The notes: a model not told the origin generated them from the sequence alone. A stretch of DNA of 64,000 nt from Rhodanobacter sp. FDAARGOS 1247 (GCF_016889805.1 NZ_CP069535.1:1736001-1800000), one strand, 5' to 3'. Positions 7,236-16,544 are shown, counted from the stretch's first letter. Numbers and translations: made by a program.

Positions 7236-8048
7236 ATGTGTGAGCACGAGCAGGACGGGGAAGACGACCGCAAGTTTGGCATGGCTCTCGATGACGACGG
7301 CAACATCGTTTTCGTCGGAAGGCCGGACTGGGCGACCAAGGCCAAGGCGATCAAGGTCAACCAGAATGCAAAGAAGGGGCCGGTGGAAGACCGCCGCCAC
7401 ATGTTGCACTGGGACGAGCAACTCAAGCCGATCCTTGCCTCCGTCATGAGTGCGATGTTCAAGGAGTACGGCAAGACCGGAGCGAAGCTGAAAGATGCGC
7501 TGCTCAAACCGCTCAAGGGGCGCTTGCAGCGCGTTACCGGCGACGAGACGGCGATTGCCGAGCGCGTGGCCAAGGAGATCAATGGCGCGGTGATCAACCT
7601 GGTGCCCGATCGCGCCGACATCAACAAGGCGATCGAGATCGTGCGCGAGCGTGTGCGCAAGCTCATTCGCAAACTTACGGACGACGCCGAGCTCACCACC
7701 AAAGTGGGCAAGGCCATGCGCCAGCCTTCGCCCAACGACGCGATCATGGACGTCTATCTCGACGAGGCGTCGCAAGAATTGCTGGGCGGAACCAGCAGCG
7801 ACACGGCGATCAAGTCGCAGATCCAGGACATCTGCTTCCAGATTGTCGGCCTGGTGCAGGCCTGCCGCGCTCCATGCGATTTCGTGATGATGCTGCAGCA
7901 GGTTTCCGACTCGGTCACCTTCGACCTGTCGCAGAAGGCGCAGCGCGAGCAGACCCAGCGTACGCTGGCGTGGCTGCGGAAGATGGAGTCCAACGTGCGC
8001 GATCCCGCGGACAAACGCTACGAGGCGATGCTGACCTTGCTGGACTGA
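7236..8048 (+). CDS. 270-aa unknown cytoplasmic protein
   Basis: No recognised family. The sequence is charged and predicted largely helical, starting MCEHEQDGEDDRKFGMALDD; no signal or membrane segment. Repeated Lys/Asp/Ala-rich helices near residues 90-200 suggest an extended or coiled scaffold. The ATG at 7236 is chosen over 7089 because GGAGG at 7224-7228 sits 7 nt ahead. It lies between the two 97-aa paralogs on the same strand, so a functional link (for example a protein and its small partner) is possible but unproven. Confidence 0.7.
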   Translation: MCEHEQDGEDDRKFGMALDDDGNIVFVGRPDWATKAKAIKVNQNAKKGPVEDRRHMLHWDEQLKPILASVMSAMFKEYGKTGAKLKDALLKPLKGRLQRVTGDETAIAERVAKEINGAVINLVPDRADINKAIEIVRERVRKLIRKLTDDAELTTKVGKAMRQPSPNDAIMDVYLDEASQELLGGTSSDTAIKSQIQDICFQIVGLVQACRAPCDFVMMLQQVSDSVTFDLSQKAQREQTQRTLAWLRKMESNVRDPADKRYEAMLTLLD

Positions 8049-8183
8049 TCCGGGAAGCTTCGAGAAAACGCGACAGAGCGTTTTCCGACGGGTCTGCCCG
8101 ATCGGCTTCCCGTACTGTTCCAGCACCGACAGGTCTCGGGACGGATCGCTTCCGACATGCCCGCATCATCAAGGACGGCTCAC

Positions 8184-8477
8184 ATGTTCAGGGCAACCGC
8201 ACCGCAATGCTTGACCAACGATCTTGGCGTCGAGGTATCCCGGAAGGATCGTTTCACCATGGAGTATCGGGATGGCGATCATGTCCTGTCGTTGTACTGT
8301 GATCCGATTGCATCGGGGGACGGACGCTCCGGGGCAGCCATTCTTCTGCCGCACGATGCCCACTGGCAGCCACCGTTCGAACAGGAGCGGATCGACAGCT
8401 TCGCTAGGGCAAGGATTGAAAAGGACCTGCTGGATGCCTGGGGTGCCGTCGATTACCGGGTATCCATCGAGAGCTGA
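8184..8477 (+). CDS. 97-aa unknown protein, paralog 2
   Basis: Full-length, ungapped paralog of the product of 5687-5980 (75% identity), with 24 scattered substitutions and no frameshift, so both copies appear to be kept by selection. ATG at 8184 is chosen over 8157 by matching its twin. It follows the 270-aa gene by 135 nt and is probably co-transcribed. Function unknown. Confidence 0.75.
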   Translation: MFRATAPQCLTNDLGVEVSRKDRFTMEYRDGDHVLSLYCDPIASGDGRSGAAILLPHDAHWQPPFEQERIDSFARARIEKDLLDAWGAVDYRVSIES

Positions 8478-8567
8478 CCCCACGCCAAGTGGAGGCGTGG
8501 GTCATGCCCGTCCCGGGCACGGTGTCACCGTCTTGCAGGGCAAGGAAGTCGAGGGGCAGGCCGCATT

Positions 8568-9341
8568 TCATTCAGCCGCTGCGCTCCAGTAGCCGGTGGC
8601 CCGGATCCACTCCTTCGGCACCTGCCGGTGTTCGTCCAGCCACTGGCGGATGGCGCGTGCGCGGCGGGACTCGGTGGCGATCCAGTAGAAGCTGTCTCCG
8701 GCCGGAATGGCCATCTGTTGCAGTGCCTGCTCCAGCAGCTGGCTGCTCGCGCCGGGGCGACCGTTGCGTTCCAGCCAGCGGACATTCGGCGAGGCCAGCG
8801 GTTGGCGATCGGCGGCTTCGGGGATTTCGATCAGTGCGTGGACGCGCGCCGACGCGGGCATCTCTTCCAGCCATCGGCCGATCGCGGGGAGCGCGGTTTC
8901 GTCACCGATCAATACGTAGTGCTCGAAGTCATCGGCGACCACGAACGAACCGCGAGGGCCGCCCGCGCCGAGCTGCTGACCCGCGACCGCTTGTTCCGCC
9001 CAGGCGGAGGCGGGGCCGTCGCCATGCAGCACGAAGTCGACGGTCAGTTCGTTGCGCGCGGCGTCGAACCGGCGCGGGGTGTAGTCGCGCATTGGCGAGT
9101 ATTCGCGGCCGGGCGGATAGCTGGGGCCATTGGGACCCATGACCGGCGGCACGATGTCGCCCTGGCTGTTGGGGAAGAACAGTTTCACGTGGTCGTCGGG
9201 CGCGGCGCTGACGAAGCCGCGCAGTTCGTCGCCGCCGAACGTCACGCGCTGCATGTGCGGGCTCAGTCGCTGCACCCGGGTCACCTGCAGCATGCGTTTG
9301 ACCAGGTCGTGTCGCAACTTGCGATGGGTATGGGATGACAT
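8568..9341 (-). CDS. yqjH: Siderophore-interacting protein, YqjH-like NADPH ferric-chelate reductase
   Basis: 257-aa cytoplasmic flavoprotein that reduces ferric siderophores to release iron. Domain order is typical: N-terminal FAD-binding barrel with MRDYTPRRFD (RxYT flavin motif) near residues 83-92, then a C-terminal SIP domain with GDETALPAIGRWLEE near 142-156 and a closing YWSAA. Start at 9341 (MSSHTHRKL) is chosen over an upstream Met by family length. It lies 157 nt downstream of the yqjI-like repressor on the same strand; in E. coli these two genes are divergent neighbours. Regulation by YqjI and metal is expected from the operators at 10172-10222. Confidence 0.9.
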   Translation of the reverse strand: MSSHTHRKLRHDLVKRMLQVTRVQRLSPHMQRVTFGGDELRGFVSAAPDDHVKLFFPNSQGDIVPPVMGPNGPSYPPGREYSPMRDYTPRRFDAARNELTVDFVLHGDGPASAWAEQAVAGQQLGAGGPRGSFVVADDFEHYVLIGDETALPAIGRWLEEMPASARVHALIEIPEAADRQPLASPNVRWLERNGRPGASSQLLEQALQQMAIPAGDSFYWIATESRRARAIRQWLDEHRQVPKEWIRATGYWSAAAE

Positions 9342-9498
9342 CGTGGCTGTCTCCGTGGCATCGGTTGGGCGCTGGCGATGGCTGACGCGGGGAGGGGGCA
9401 TCAGCCGGGTCGTTGGCCGGGTACCAGGCGAGCGCCCGCGGCATCTCGTGACGGGTCGATGGATTGTCGCGGCGCGAGTGACCCGGCGCCGAGCCCGA

Positions 9499-10164
9499 TC
9501 ACTCGCGGCGAGCGCCGGCGGCGATTTCGCGGGCCGCCCGCTCGAGCACGTCCGCGACTCGCTGCGCTTCGGCCTTGTCCCACTCGCTGCGCATCAGCAG
9601 CGCGTGCTTCAGGGCGTGCATGGCCTTGCGCACCGCCATGGGCGCCGACATTTTTGCCGCCATGCGGGCACTGTGGCGGGTGCGTTCGGTCATCGCCTCG
9701 ACCGCTTCGCGGTTCTCGTCGAGGAATTCGCGGCCGGCTTCGGTGATGGAGTAGAGCTTGCGATTGCCCTGTTCGAGCGCGACTTCCGCGTGGCCCATGT
9801 CCTCGAGCATGTTGAGGGTGGGATAGACGGCGCCGGGACTGGGCGTGTAGTGACCGTGGAACATGTCCTCGATCATGCGGATCATTTCGTAGCCGTGGCG
9901 CGGCTGTTGCTCGATCAGCGCCAGCAGCAACAGCTTCAGGTCGCCATGGCCGAACATGCGGCCACCGCCGCCGCCACGTCGCCCGCCGCCGCGCAGGCCT
10001 TCCCAGCCGCCGGGGAAATCCGCGTCGTGGCGTCCGCCGAAGCCGCCACGGCCTGCATGCCATTCGTGCGCATGTTCCCCGTGTGCGACCCCGCATGGAT
10101 CGAAATGATGATGGTGGTGATGACGCTCCCGCAGGGCGTCCAGCAGTCGATGATGCAGGCGCAT
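9499..10164 (-). CDS. yqjI: PadR-family metal-responsive repressor, YqjI-like
   Basis: 221-aa transcriptional regulator. Residues 14-45 are His-rich (six consecutive His, then HGEHAHEWH), followed by a Gly/Arg stretch and the PadR winged helix FGHGDLKLLLLALI...YTPSPGAVYPTLNML near 71-118. This layout, including GRR...FGHG before the winged helix, matches E. coli YqjI, a nickel-responsive repressor with an N-terminal His/Cys extension. The extension here has one Cys, fewer than in E. coli, so metal preference may differ. Palindromic sites in its own leader imply autoregulation, and it probably also controls the downstream reductase. Confidence 0.9.
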   Translation of the reverse strand: MRLHHRLLDALRERHHHHHHFDPCGVAHGEHAHEWHAGRGGFGGRHDADFPGGWEGLRGGGRRGGGGGRMFGHGDLKLLLLALIEQQPRHGYEMIRMIEDMFHGHYTPSPGAVYPTLNMLEDMGHAEVALEQGNRKLYSITEAGREFLDENREAVEAMTERTRHSARMAAKMSAPMAVRKAMHALKHALLMRSEWDKAEAQRVADVLERAAREIAAGARRE

Positions 10165-10171
10165 GGGCAGA

Positions 10172-10222
10172 TTCCGATATATCGAAAGAGTGTCTTACGA
10201 TACATCTTTAGATATATCTAAA
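10172..10222 (-). promoter_or_regulatory. Operators of the yqjI-like repressor
   Basis: Two related palindromes: TTTAGATATATCTAAA (10207-10222, perfect 16 bp) and TTCCGATATATCGAAA (10172-10187, one mismatched pair), centred 35 bp apart, with a half-like TACGATACATCT between. They share the core GATATATC. On the minus strand, TTGATT then about 17 bp lies across the distal site, so binding would block the promoter. The 8 bp between the proximal site and the ATG make it overlap the leader. Confidence 0.7.
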
Positions 10223-10328
10223 TCAATACTTGAGCAAGCGTGCTGGCGGAACCCGGCCATCGACCGGGTCGGATCAGGTACGCGCGTTACATGTCGGGGC
10301 GAATGACCAGGCGGCCTGCGGCCAATCC

Positions 10329-11492
10329 TCAATAGCTCTTGCCGCGCGCCGACACCGGCCAGACCACCTCGACCTTGCCGTGGCGTACGCCGACGTACCA
10401 GTCGTGCAGGTTGCAGGTCGGGTCGCAATGACCGGGAACGAGCCTCAGCTTGTCGTTGATGCGCAGGACATTGTTCACGTCCGCGATCACGCCGTGTTCG
10501 TCCGAGGCGCCGAGGTAGCGCACGTCGTCGCGGCCGTGGATGACGGGCAGGCCGCTGTCCAGCGACATCGACTTGAGGCCGGCATCGCACACGGCCTGGC
10601 CGGGCTTGGCGTGGCTCATCACCGAAGTCAGGACGAACAGCGCGTTCTCCCATTCGCCCTGGTCGATGCGCCTGCCGTCCTCGTCGCGGATGCGTCCGTA
10701 GTCCGCGTCCATGAAGGCGTAGCTGCCGCACTGGAGTTCGTTGTAGACGCCCGATCCGGACTCGAAAGGATACGACCCCGTGCCGCCGCCGGTAACGAGT
10801 CGCGGGGGCAACCCGGCCGCCTTCAGGCCATCGACGATGATCCTCACCATGGCGATGGCCTCGTCGAGCCTGGCCTTGCGGTCCGCGTAGTTTTCCAGAT
10901 GCTGCATGGCGCCCTGGTAGGCCTGGATGCCGCCGAAAGCCAGGGCCGGCGCTGCGTCGATGGCCCTGGCGATCGCGATCGCCTCGCCAGTGGTGGCCAC
11001 CCCGCAGCGGCCTGCGCCGCAGTCGATTTCGACCAGGCATTCGAGAGTGCTGCCGTGTGTTTGCGCGGCGGCGGAAAGCTCGGCCACGTTGGCTTCGTCG
11101 TCGACGCAGACGATGATGCGTGCGCCGTGATGCGGCAGGCGGGCGAGCCGATCGATCTTGGCCGGGTCGCGCACCTGGTTCGACACCAGGATGTCGCGAA
11201 TGCCGCCACGGGCGAAGGCCTCGGCTTCGGACACCTTCTGGCAGCACACGCCCACCGCGCCACCCAGGCGTTCCTGCAGCTTCTGCACGTCGACCGACTT
11301 GTGCATCTTGCCGTGGCTGCGGTGGTGCATGCCGTGCGCTTTCGCGTAGTCGCCCATCTTCACGATGTTGCGCTCCAGCGCGTCGAGATCGAGCACCAGG
11401 CAAGGCGTCTGGATGTCCGCCTCGTCCATGCCGGGCAGGGCGGGGATGTCATAACCGACATCGCCATGGCTGGAATCTGTCCTCGCGTGCAC
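10329..11492 (-). CDS. D-threonine aldolase / D-serine dehydratase-like PLP enzyme
   Basis: 387-aa fold-type III PLP enzyme (alanine-racemase-like barrel plus C-terminal beta domain), acting on D-hydroxy amino acids in the cytoplasm. PLP-Lys region RSHGKMHKS lies near residues 57-65; ITVGGGTG-like VTGGGTGS and the C-terminal metal site PGHCDPTCNLHDW are both present. The latter is diagnostic of the metal-dependent D-threonine aldolase/DSD group. GTG at 11492 is chosen because GGAGAG lies 6 nt upstream; an ATG at 11429 would give 366 aa with intact domains, so the start is not certain. Aldolase and dehydratase cannot be distinguished by sight. Confidence 0.85.
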   Translation of the reverse strand: MHARTDSSHGDVGYDIPALPGMDEADIQTPCLVLDLDALERNIVKMGDYAKAHGMHHRSHGKMHKSVDVQKLQERLGGAVGVCCQKVSEAEAFARGGIRDILVSNQVRDPAKIDRLARLPHHGARIIVCVDDEANVAELSAAAQTHGSTLECLVEIDCGAGRCGVATTGEAIAIARAIDAAPALAFGGIQAYQGAMQHLENYADRKARLDEAIAMVRIIVDGLKAAGLPPRLVTGGGTGSYPFESGSGVYNELQCGSYAFMDADYGRIRDEDGRRIDQGEWENALFVLTSVMSHAKPGQAVCDAGLKSMSLDSGLPVIHGRDDVRYLGASDEHGVIADVNNVLRINDKLRLVPGHCDPTCNLHDWYVGVRHGKVEVVWPVSARGKSY

Positions 11493-11573
11493 GTGGCTCT
11501 CCGCAGCTTTCGGTTGGTGGTGGGGATGGTCATGCGTCCGCAATGACGATCGACTCGGCCGGCACATGTCGTC

Positions 11574-11624
11574 CCCGTTCGCGCTGAGCGTAGCCCGCGC
11601 GGCGGACGGAGTCGAAGCGCCGCC
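11574..11624. repeat. Dispersed repeat, family 2 (copy 2)
   Basis: CCCGTTC...CTGAGCGTAGCC...GGAGTCGAAG...CGCC, near-identical in layout to 105-153. It fills the gap between the histidine kinase stop and the aldolase-like gene. Confidence 0.65.
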
Positions 11625-11635
11625 AGGCAGGGATC

Positions 11636-14104
11636 TCAGCCCGGCAGGATGTCCCGGATCCTGCGCCGCAACACGTCCAGTGAAAACGGTTTGGTCAACA
11701 CGTGCATGTCCGGTTCGAGGTTGCCGTTGCCGACGATGGAATTCTCGGCGTAGCCGGTCATGAACAGGATCTTCAGTTGCGGGCGGGTGCTGCGTGCGGT
11801 GTCGGCCATCTGGCGACCGTTCATGGCGCCGGGCAGGCCCACGTCGGTGATCAGCAGGTCGATCGCGGTGCCGGTCTGCAGGATGCGCAGGCCGGCGCTG
11901 CCGTCGCCGGCCTGCAGGACGGTGTAGCCGGCGTCGGCCAGGACTTCGCAGACCAGTTCGCGGATCGAGGGTTCGTCCTCGACCACCAGGATCGTCTCGC
12001 TTTGCGGCGGCGCTTCGGCCAGGCGCGCCGGTTGCGTGGTTTCGGGGTCGACGGCGGGCTCGTGATGGCGGGGCAGGTAGATGCACAGGGTGGAGCCGGT
12101 GCCCGGTTCGGAATAGATGCGCACCTGGCCGCCCGACTGGCGGGCGAAGCCGTAGACCATCGACAGGCCCAGGCCGGTGCCCTGGCCGATCGCCTTGGTG
12201 GTGAAGAACGGGTCGAAGGCGCGGGCGATGACCTCGGGGGTCATGCCGCTGCCGTTGTCGGTGACGCTGAGCGAGACGTACTGGCCCGGTTCGAGTTCGC
12301 AGGCCGTCGCCGCGTATTCGTCCAGCGAGCGGTTGGCCGTCTCGATGGTGAGGCAGCCGCCGTCCGGCATCGCGTCGCGCGCATTGATGCACAGGTTGAG
12401 CAGGGCGCTTTCCAGCTGCGGCGGATCGACCAGGCTGGGCCACAGGCCGCCGGCGCCGACCACTTCCAGCTGGATCGCCGGGCCGATGGTGCGGCGGATC
12501 AGCTCTTCCATGCCGGCCACCAGCCGGTTGATGTCGGTGGAGCGCGGATCGAGGGTCTGCTGGCGGGAAAAGGCCAGCAGGCGCTGGGTCAGCGAGGCGG
12601 CGCGGCGCACTGCCGTTTCGCTGAGGGCCAGGTAGCGCGGCACGTCCTCGATCTTGCCTTGGTCAAGCTTTGCCCGCGCCGCTTCCATCGCGCCCATGAT
12701 GCCGCCGAGCAGGTTGTTGAAGTCGTGCGCCAGGCCGCCGGTGAGCTTGCCCACGGCTTCCATCTTCTGCGACTGGCGCAAGGCGGCCTCGGTGCGCGCC
12801 AGCGATTCGGCGGCTTCCTTGTCGGCGGTGATGTCGCGCGCGCTGCAGTAGACCTTGTCGTCCTCGGGAATGGCCACCCACGACAGCCAGCGGTAGCCGC
12901 CATCGGCGTGGCGGTAGCGATTCTCGAAGCACAGTGCCGGTTCGCCCAGTTCGATGGCGCGGGCGAACGCCAGCCGATTGCGGGTCAGGTCGTCGGGATG
13001 CAGGAAGTCGAAGAACGGGGTGCGCGCTATGGTCTCTTCCGGCCAGCCCAGCACCGATTGCCAGGCGGGGTTGGACAGCTCGAAGATGCCCTCGGCGTTG
13101 AGTACGCCCATGAGGTCGGTGCTCAGCTGCCAGGTGCGCGCGCGACCGTGCATGCGTCGGGCGACCTGCAGCTCCAGGTCGGCATTGAGCGCAAGCAGGC
13201 GTGCCTCGCTGGAACGCAGCGCGTTTTCCGCAAGAGCGCGTTCGGTGACGTCGGTGCCTTCGACGAAGATGCCGGTGACTTCGCCCAGCGCATTCCTGAT
13301 CGGCTGGTAGACGAAGTCCAGGTAGCGCTGGCTGATCGGCGCACCGGGGGCCGGCTGCATCGCGAACGGCGTCGCCGCTGCCACGTAGGGCTCGCCACTG
13401 TCGTAGACCGTATCGAGCAGGCCCACAAAACCCTGCGCGGCCGCGTCGGGCAGGGCCTCGGCCACCGAACGGCCGAGCACGTTGCGCTCGCCGATCAGGC
13501 GGACGTAGCTGGGGTTGGTCAGCTCGAAAATGTGTTCGGGTCCGCGCAGCAAGGCCATGAACGATGGCGCCTGCTCGAACAGTTCGGCCAGGCGCTGGCG
13601 CTCCTCCACTGCGCGGCGGGACACCAGCACCTGCTCGGTGGTCTCGGTGCATACCACCAGCACGCCGCCCACGCCGCCGGGCGCGGACTCGTCGTCGATG
13701 GGGCTGTAGCTGTAGGTCCAGTAGGTGTCCTCGTCGCGACCGTTGCGCTGCAGGACCAGATGCTGGTTCTCGTGCCAGGTAGCGCTGCCGCCGGCCATCA
13801 CCTGGCTGACCTGGGCGCCGATGTCCGCCCAGATCTCCGGCCAGACCTGGCGGCCGGGCAGGCCAAGCGAGCAGGGATGGCGCTCGACGGTAAGCGTCTG
13901 CGCGTAGGCGTCGTTGTAGAACCAGATCGCCTCGCTGCCCCAGAACATGCCCATCTGGTGGCGCGAATTGAGCATCAGCCGGATGGCGGTACGCAGTGCC
14001 TGGGGCCACAGTTCCGGTTTGCCCAGCGGATGCGATGCCCAGTCGTGGGCACGCATCAACGCACCCATTTCGTCGCCGCCCGCCAGAAATGAAGCATCCG
14101 CCAT
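11636..14104 (-). CDS. Hybrid sensor histidine kinase (PAS-PAS-PAS-HisKA-HATPase-REC)
   Basis: 822-aa cytoplasmic signalling protein without membrane segments. Three PAS-type sensor regions (about 45-160, 175-295 and 325-435, the last with the PAS-like YRHADGGYRWLSWVA), then a dimerisation helix with phospho-acceptor His460 in GGLAHDFNNLLGG, a HATPase domain (NARDAMPDG N-box; DNGSGM; TGLGLSMVYGF) and a C-terminal receiver with Asp754 in LLITDVGLPG and KPF near 805. The HDFNN type of kinase with a fused receiver is common in alpha- and gammaproteobacteria; ligands may be light, redox or small molecules. No LOV cysteine motif was recognised. No response regulator gene is adjacent. Confidence 0.93.
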   Translation of the reverse strand: MADASFLAGGDEMGALMRAHDWASHPLGKPELWPQALRTAIRLMLNSRHQMGMFWGSEAIWFYNDAYAQTLTVERHPCSLGLPGRQVWPEIWADIGAQVSQVMAGGSATWHENQHLVLQRNGRDEDTYWTYSYSPIDDESAPGGVGGVLVVCTETTEQVLVSRRAVEERQRLAELFEQAPSFMALLRGPEHIFELTNPSYVRLIGERNVLGRSVAEALPDAAAQGFVGLLDTVYDSGEPYVAAATPFAMQPAPGAPISQRYLDFVYQPIRNALGEVTGIFVEGTDVTERALAENALRSSEARLLALNADLELQVARRMHGRARTWQLSTDLMGVLNAEGIFELSNPAWQSVLGWPEETIARTPFFDFLHPDDLTRNRLAFARAIELGEPALCFENRYRHADGGYRWLSWVAIPEDDKVYCSARDITADKEAAESLARTEAALRQSQKMEAVGKLTGGLAHDFNNLLGGIMGAMEAARAKLDQGKIEDVPRYLALSETAVRRAASLTQRLLAFSRQQTLDPRSTDINRLVAGMEELIRRTIGPAIQLEVVGAGGLWPSLVDPPQLESALLNLCINARDAMPDGGCLTIETANRSLDEYAATACELEPGQYVSLSVTDNGSGMTPEVIARAFDPFFTTKAIGQGTGLGLSMVYGFARQSGGQVRIYSEPGTGSTLCIYLPRHHEPAVDPETTQPARLAEAPPQSETILVVEDEPSIRELVCEVLADAGYTVLQAGDGSAGLRILQTGTAIDLLITDVGLPGAMNGRQMADTARSTRPQLKILFMTGYAENSIVGNGNLEPDMHVLTKPFSLDVLRRRIRDILPG

Positions 14105-14233
14105 GAAGTCAGGCCATCCGGGTCAGAAAAGCTGCTGCAGGTCGCAGCCGTTGCGGCAGGCTACCATCGCTGCGGCATGGCCGTGAATGCAATGGGGTTG
14201 AGTGGCCCAGGGCTGGTGGGTACTTCACGACAC

Positions 14234-14261
14234 AAAAAACCGGCGCGTCGTCACGCGCCGG
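14234..14261 (-). terminator. Intrinsic terminator of the PepSY gene
   Basis: On the minus strand, perfect 9-bp stem CCGGCGCGT / ACGCGCCGG with a 4-nt loop, followed by six T. It lies 25 nt after the PepSY stop. Confidence 0.9.
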
Positions 14262-14286
14262 GACCGGGCCATCTCGACGCTAGGCA

Positions 14287-14790
14287 TCAGTCGCGCGATT
14301 TGGCCACCACGCTGCCGTCATCCGGATCGACCAGCAGATCGACGTCGTGGCCGTGCGAGGTTTCCGCATCGACGCTCCACAGGCCGTGTTCGTATTCCAC
14401 GTCGTGGATCTTCTGGTAGCCGGCGGCGGCCAGCTTGGCGCTGATTTCGTCCTTGTCCAGCTTCGAGGGCGCGTCATCGACATAGACTTTGCCGTTGACC
14501 GGCCCCACCGCCAGCTTCACCCACTGCTTGTTGCCGCCGCGGGCCTTGCCGTGCCACACGCCATCCTTGAATTTCAGCCCCTTCACTTCCTTGTAGCCGG
14601 CGTCGGCGACCGCGGTCTTGATCGCGTCCTCGCTCAACGCGCCGCTGGGTGGCTGCGTGGTCCAGGTGGAAACCGTGGTGGTGGTCTGGGTGGTCGTGGT
14701 CGCCGACTGGCTGGTGGCGGGCATTTCCTGCGCGAAGGCCGCACCGCAAACCGACAATCCGATCAACAGGGGAAGCAGGCGCTTGATCAT
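14287..14790 (-). CDS. Secreted PepSY-domain protein
   Basis: 167-aa exported protein. Signal peptide at residues 1-20 (MIKRLLPLLIGLSVCGAAFA, cleavage after AFA), then a Thr-rich linker (about 28-45) and two PepSY-like repeats: AIKTAVADAGYKEVKGLKFKDGVWHGKA (shown here split: AIKTAVADAGYKEV near 56-69 and GVWHGKA near 77-83) and EISAKLAAAGYQKI with GLWSVDAE further on. PepSY modules often inhibit proteases or bind periplasmic partners. AAGGAG lies 7 nt before the ATG. It is a single transcription unit with its own terminator. Confidence 0.85.
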   Translation of the reverse strand: MIKRLLPLLIGLSVCGAAFAQEMPATSQSATTTTQTTTTVSTWTTQPPSGALSEDAIKTAVADAGYKEVKGLKFKDGVWHGKARGGNKQWVKLAVGPVNGKVYVDDAPSKLDKDEISAKLAAAGYQKIHDVEYEHGLWSVDAETSHGHDVDLLVDPDDGSVVAKSRD

Positions 14791-14993
14791 GGTGAACTCC
14801 TTGGGCTGTTGAGTACGAACGGTGTCGTCGGCGCAGTGGGCGGGGGCAAGACGTGCACGTCAGGTACCGATTCGCCGGCCGACTCGACGCGCACGATGGA
14901 AGCACCGCGGTCAGGACGGTGGCGTGAAAAGTGACGTGATTTCCGGGTCAATGCAGGTTGCGGTTCACCTTGGGGTTATCCCGCATGCCGCGC

Positions 14994-15033
14994 CGCCTGC
15001 TGCGCCATGCACGACGGCATGGCGCAGCAGGCG
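14994..15033 (-). terminator. Large hairpin after the catalase gene
   Basis: Perfect 17-bp inverted repeat (starting CGCCTGCTGCGCC) around a 6-nt loop, 11 nt after the catalase stop. It has no T-run, so it may act as an RNA-stabilising or bidirectional stem rather than a classic intrinsic terminator. Confidence 0.7.
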
Positions 15034-15044
15034 CCGCGATCGAC

Positions 15045-16544
15045 TCAGCCTTCGCCCATGCCCTCGGCCGGTTCCGCTGCGCTGCCGGCGCGCACCTTGT
15101 CCTCGATCTGCTGGCCGACCGCGGCGTCCACGCTTTTCCAGTACGCAAAGGCGCGTTCCAGCACCGGGCTGCGCACGCCGCCGAGCAGGCTGCCGGCGAC
15201 CTGGTCGACGAACTGGGCACGCTGGGCATCATTCCAGACCTCGCGCACCAGGGTTCCCGCCTGGCCGAAGTCGTCGTCCTGCGCGTGCAGGGTGTACGCG
15301 CTGCGCACCATGTCGCCGTCGGCTTCCCAGCCGTTATCGACCGGGCCGGTGTCGTCCGACCACGGGCGGCCGCCGCTGTTCGGTGCGTGCACCGGTGCGT
15401 TGCCGCTGTGGTGGTAAGCCATCTGGCCGTCGAACATGTACGTGTTCACCGGCACCTTGGGCTGGTTCACCGGCAACTGGTGGAAGTTGGTGCCGATGCG
15501 GTTGCGTTGGGCGTCGGCATAGGCGAACGCGCGACCCAGCAGCATCTTGTCCGGCGACAGGCCGATGCCCGGCACGGTGTTGCCCGGCGAGAACGCGGCC
15601 TGCTCGATCTGCGCGAAGAAGTTCTCCGGGTTGCGCTTCAAGGTCATCGTGCCGACCTTGATCAGCGGGTAGTCCTTGTGCGGCCAGACCTTGGTCAGGT
15701 CGAACGGATTGAAGCGATAATTTTTCGCTTCCGCATACGGCATCACCTGCACCGACAGATCCCACACCGGGAACTCGCCGCGTTTGATCGCGTTGAACAG
15801 GTCGGCGCGGTGGAAGTCCGCGTTCTCGCCCGCCATCGCCGCGGCTTCGGCGTTGTTGAAGAAGGCCATGCCCTGGCGGGTGTGGAAGTGGTACTTCACC
15901 CAGAACTTCTCGCCGGCGGCATTGATCCACATGTAGGTGTGCGAGCCGTAGCCATTCATGTGCCGCCAGGTGCGCGGCAGGCCGCGCTCGCCCATCACGT
16001 AGGTGACCTGGTGAGCGGTTTCCGGATTGGACGTCCAGAAGTCCCATTGCATGTGGTTGTCGCGCAGGCCGGAGTCGGGCAGGCGCTTCTGGCTGCGGAT
16101 GAAGTGCGGGAACTTGATCGGGTCGCGCAGGAAGAAGATCGGCGTGTTGTTGCCGACCAGGTCGTAGTTGCCTTCGTCGGTGTAGAACTTCAGCGAGAAG
16201 CCACGCACGTCGCGCCAGGTATCCGGGCTGCCCGATTCGCCGGCCACGGTGGAGAAACGCGCCAGCATGTCGGTCTTCGCGCCCTTCCGGAACAGCGCGG
16301 CCTTCGTGTAGCGGGACACATCCTCGCTGATTTCGAGTACGCCGAACGCGCCGGCGCCCTTGGCGTGCGGCTGGCGCTCGGGCACCTTCTCGCGGTTGAA
16401 GTGCGCCATCTGTTCGAGGAAGTGCACGTCGTGCAGCAGGATCGGGCCGTTCGGGCCGATGGTCAGCGAATTGCGGTCGCTGATGGCGGGCGCGCCGAAG
16501 CCGGTGGTGGAGCCGCCGCCGGGCTTGTTCGGGTCATGGGACAT
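15045..16544 (-). CDS. Monofunctional heme catalase
   Basis: 499-aa enzyme that converts hydrogen peroxide to water and oxygen. Distal His60 lies in [13 protein letters not shown], the Asn in [10 protein letters not shown], and the proximal heme Tyr in [13 protein letters not shown]. Length of about 500 residues indicates a small-subunit catalase. No signal peptide, so it is cytoplasmic. It is divergent from a zinc alcohol dehydrogenase across a 246-bp region that contains GATAGGCAGTATC (16640-16652), a weak resemblance to half of an OxyR site; regulation by peroxide is likely but not proven. Symbol katA or katE-type cannot be chosen without a tree. Confidence 0.95.
   Translation of the reverse strand: MSHDPNKPGGGSTTGFGAPAISDRNSLTIGPNGPILLHDVHFLEQMAHFNREKVPERQPHAKGAGAFGVLEISEDVSRYTKAALFRKGAKTDMLARFSTVAGESGSPDTWRDVRGFSLKFYTDEGNYDLVGNNTPIFFLRDPIKFPHFIRSQKRLPDSGLRDNHMQWDFWTSNPETAHQVTYVMGERGLPRTWRHMNGYGSHTYMWINAAGEKFWVKYHFHTRQGMAFFNNAEAAAMAGENADFHRADLFNAIKRGEFPVWDLSVQVMPYAEAKNYRFNPFDLTKVWPHKDYPLIKVGTMTLKRNPENFFAQIEQAAFSPGNTVPGIGLSPDKMLLGRAFAYADAQRNRIGTNFHQLPVNQPKVPVNTYMFDGQMAYHHSGNAPVHAPNSGGRPWSDDTGPVDNGWEADGDMVRSAYTLHAQDDDFGQAGTLVREVWNDAQRAQFVDQVAGSLLGGVRSPVLERAFAYWKSVDAAVGQQIEDKVRAGSAAEPAEGMGEG

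Noticed and set aside
6935..7243. 102-residue + frame
   Set aside because: No ribosome-binding site, no domain, and overlaps the next gene's start.
10329..12443. 704-residue minus-strand frame
   Set aside because: Part above 11492 runs in another frame through the histidine kinase gene and has no family signature.
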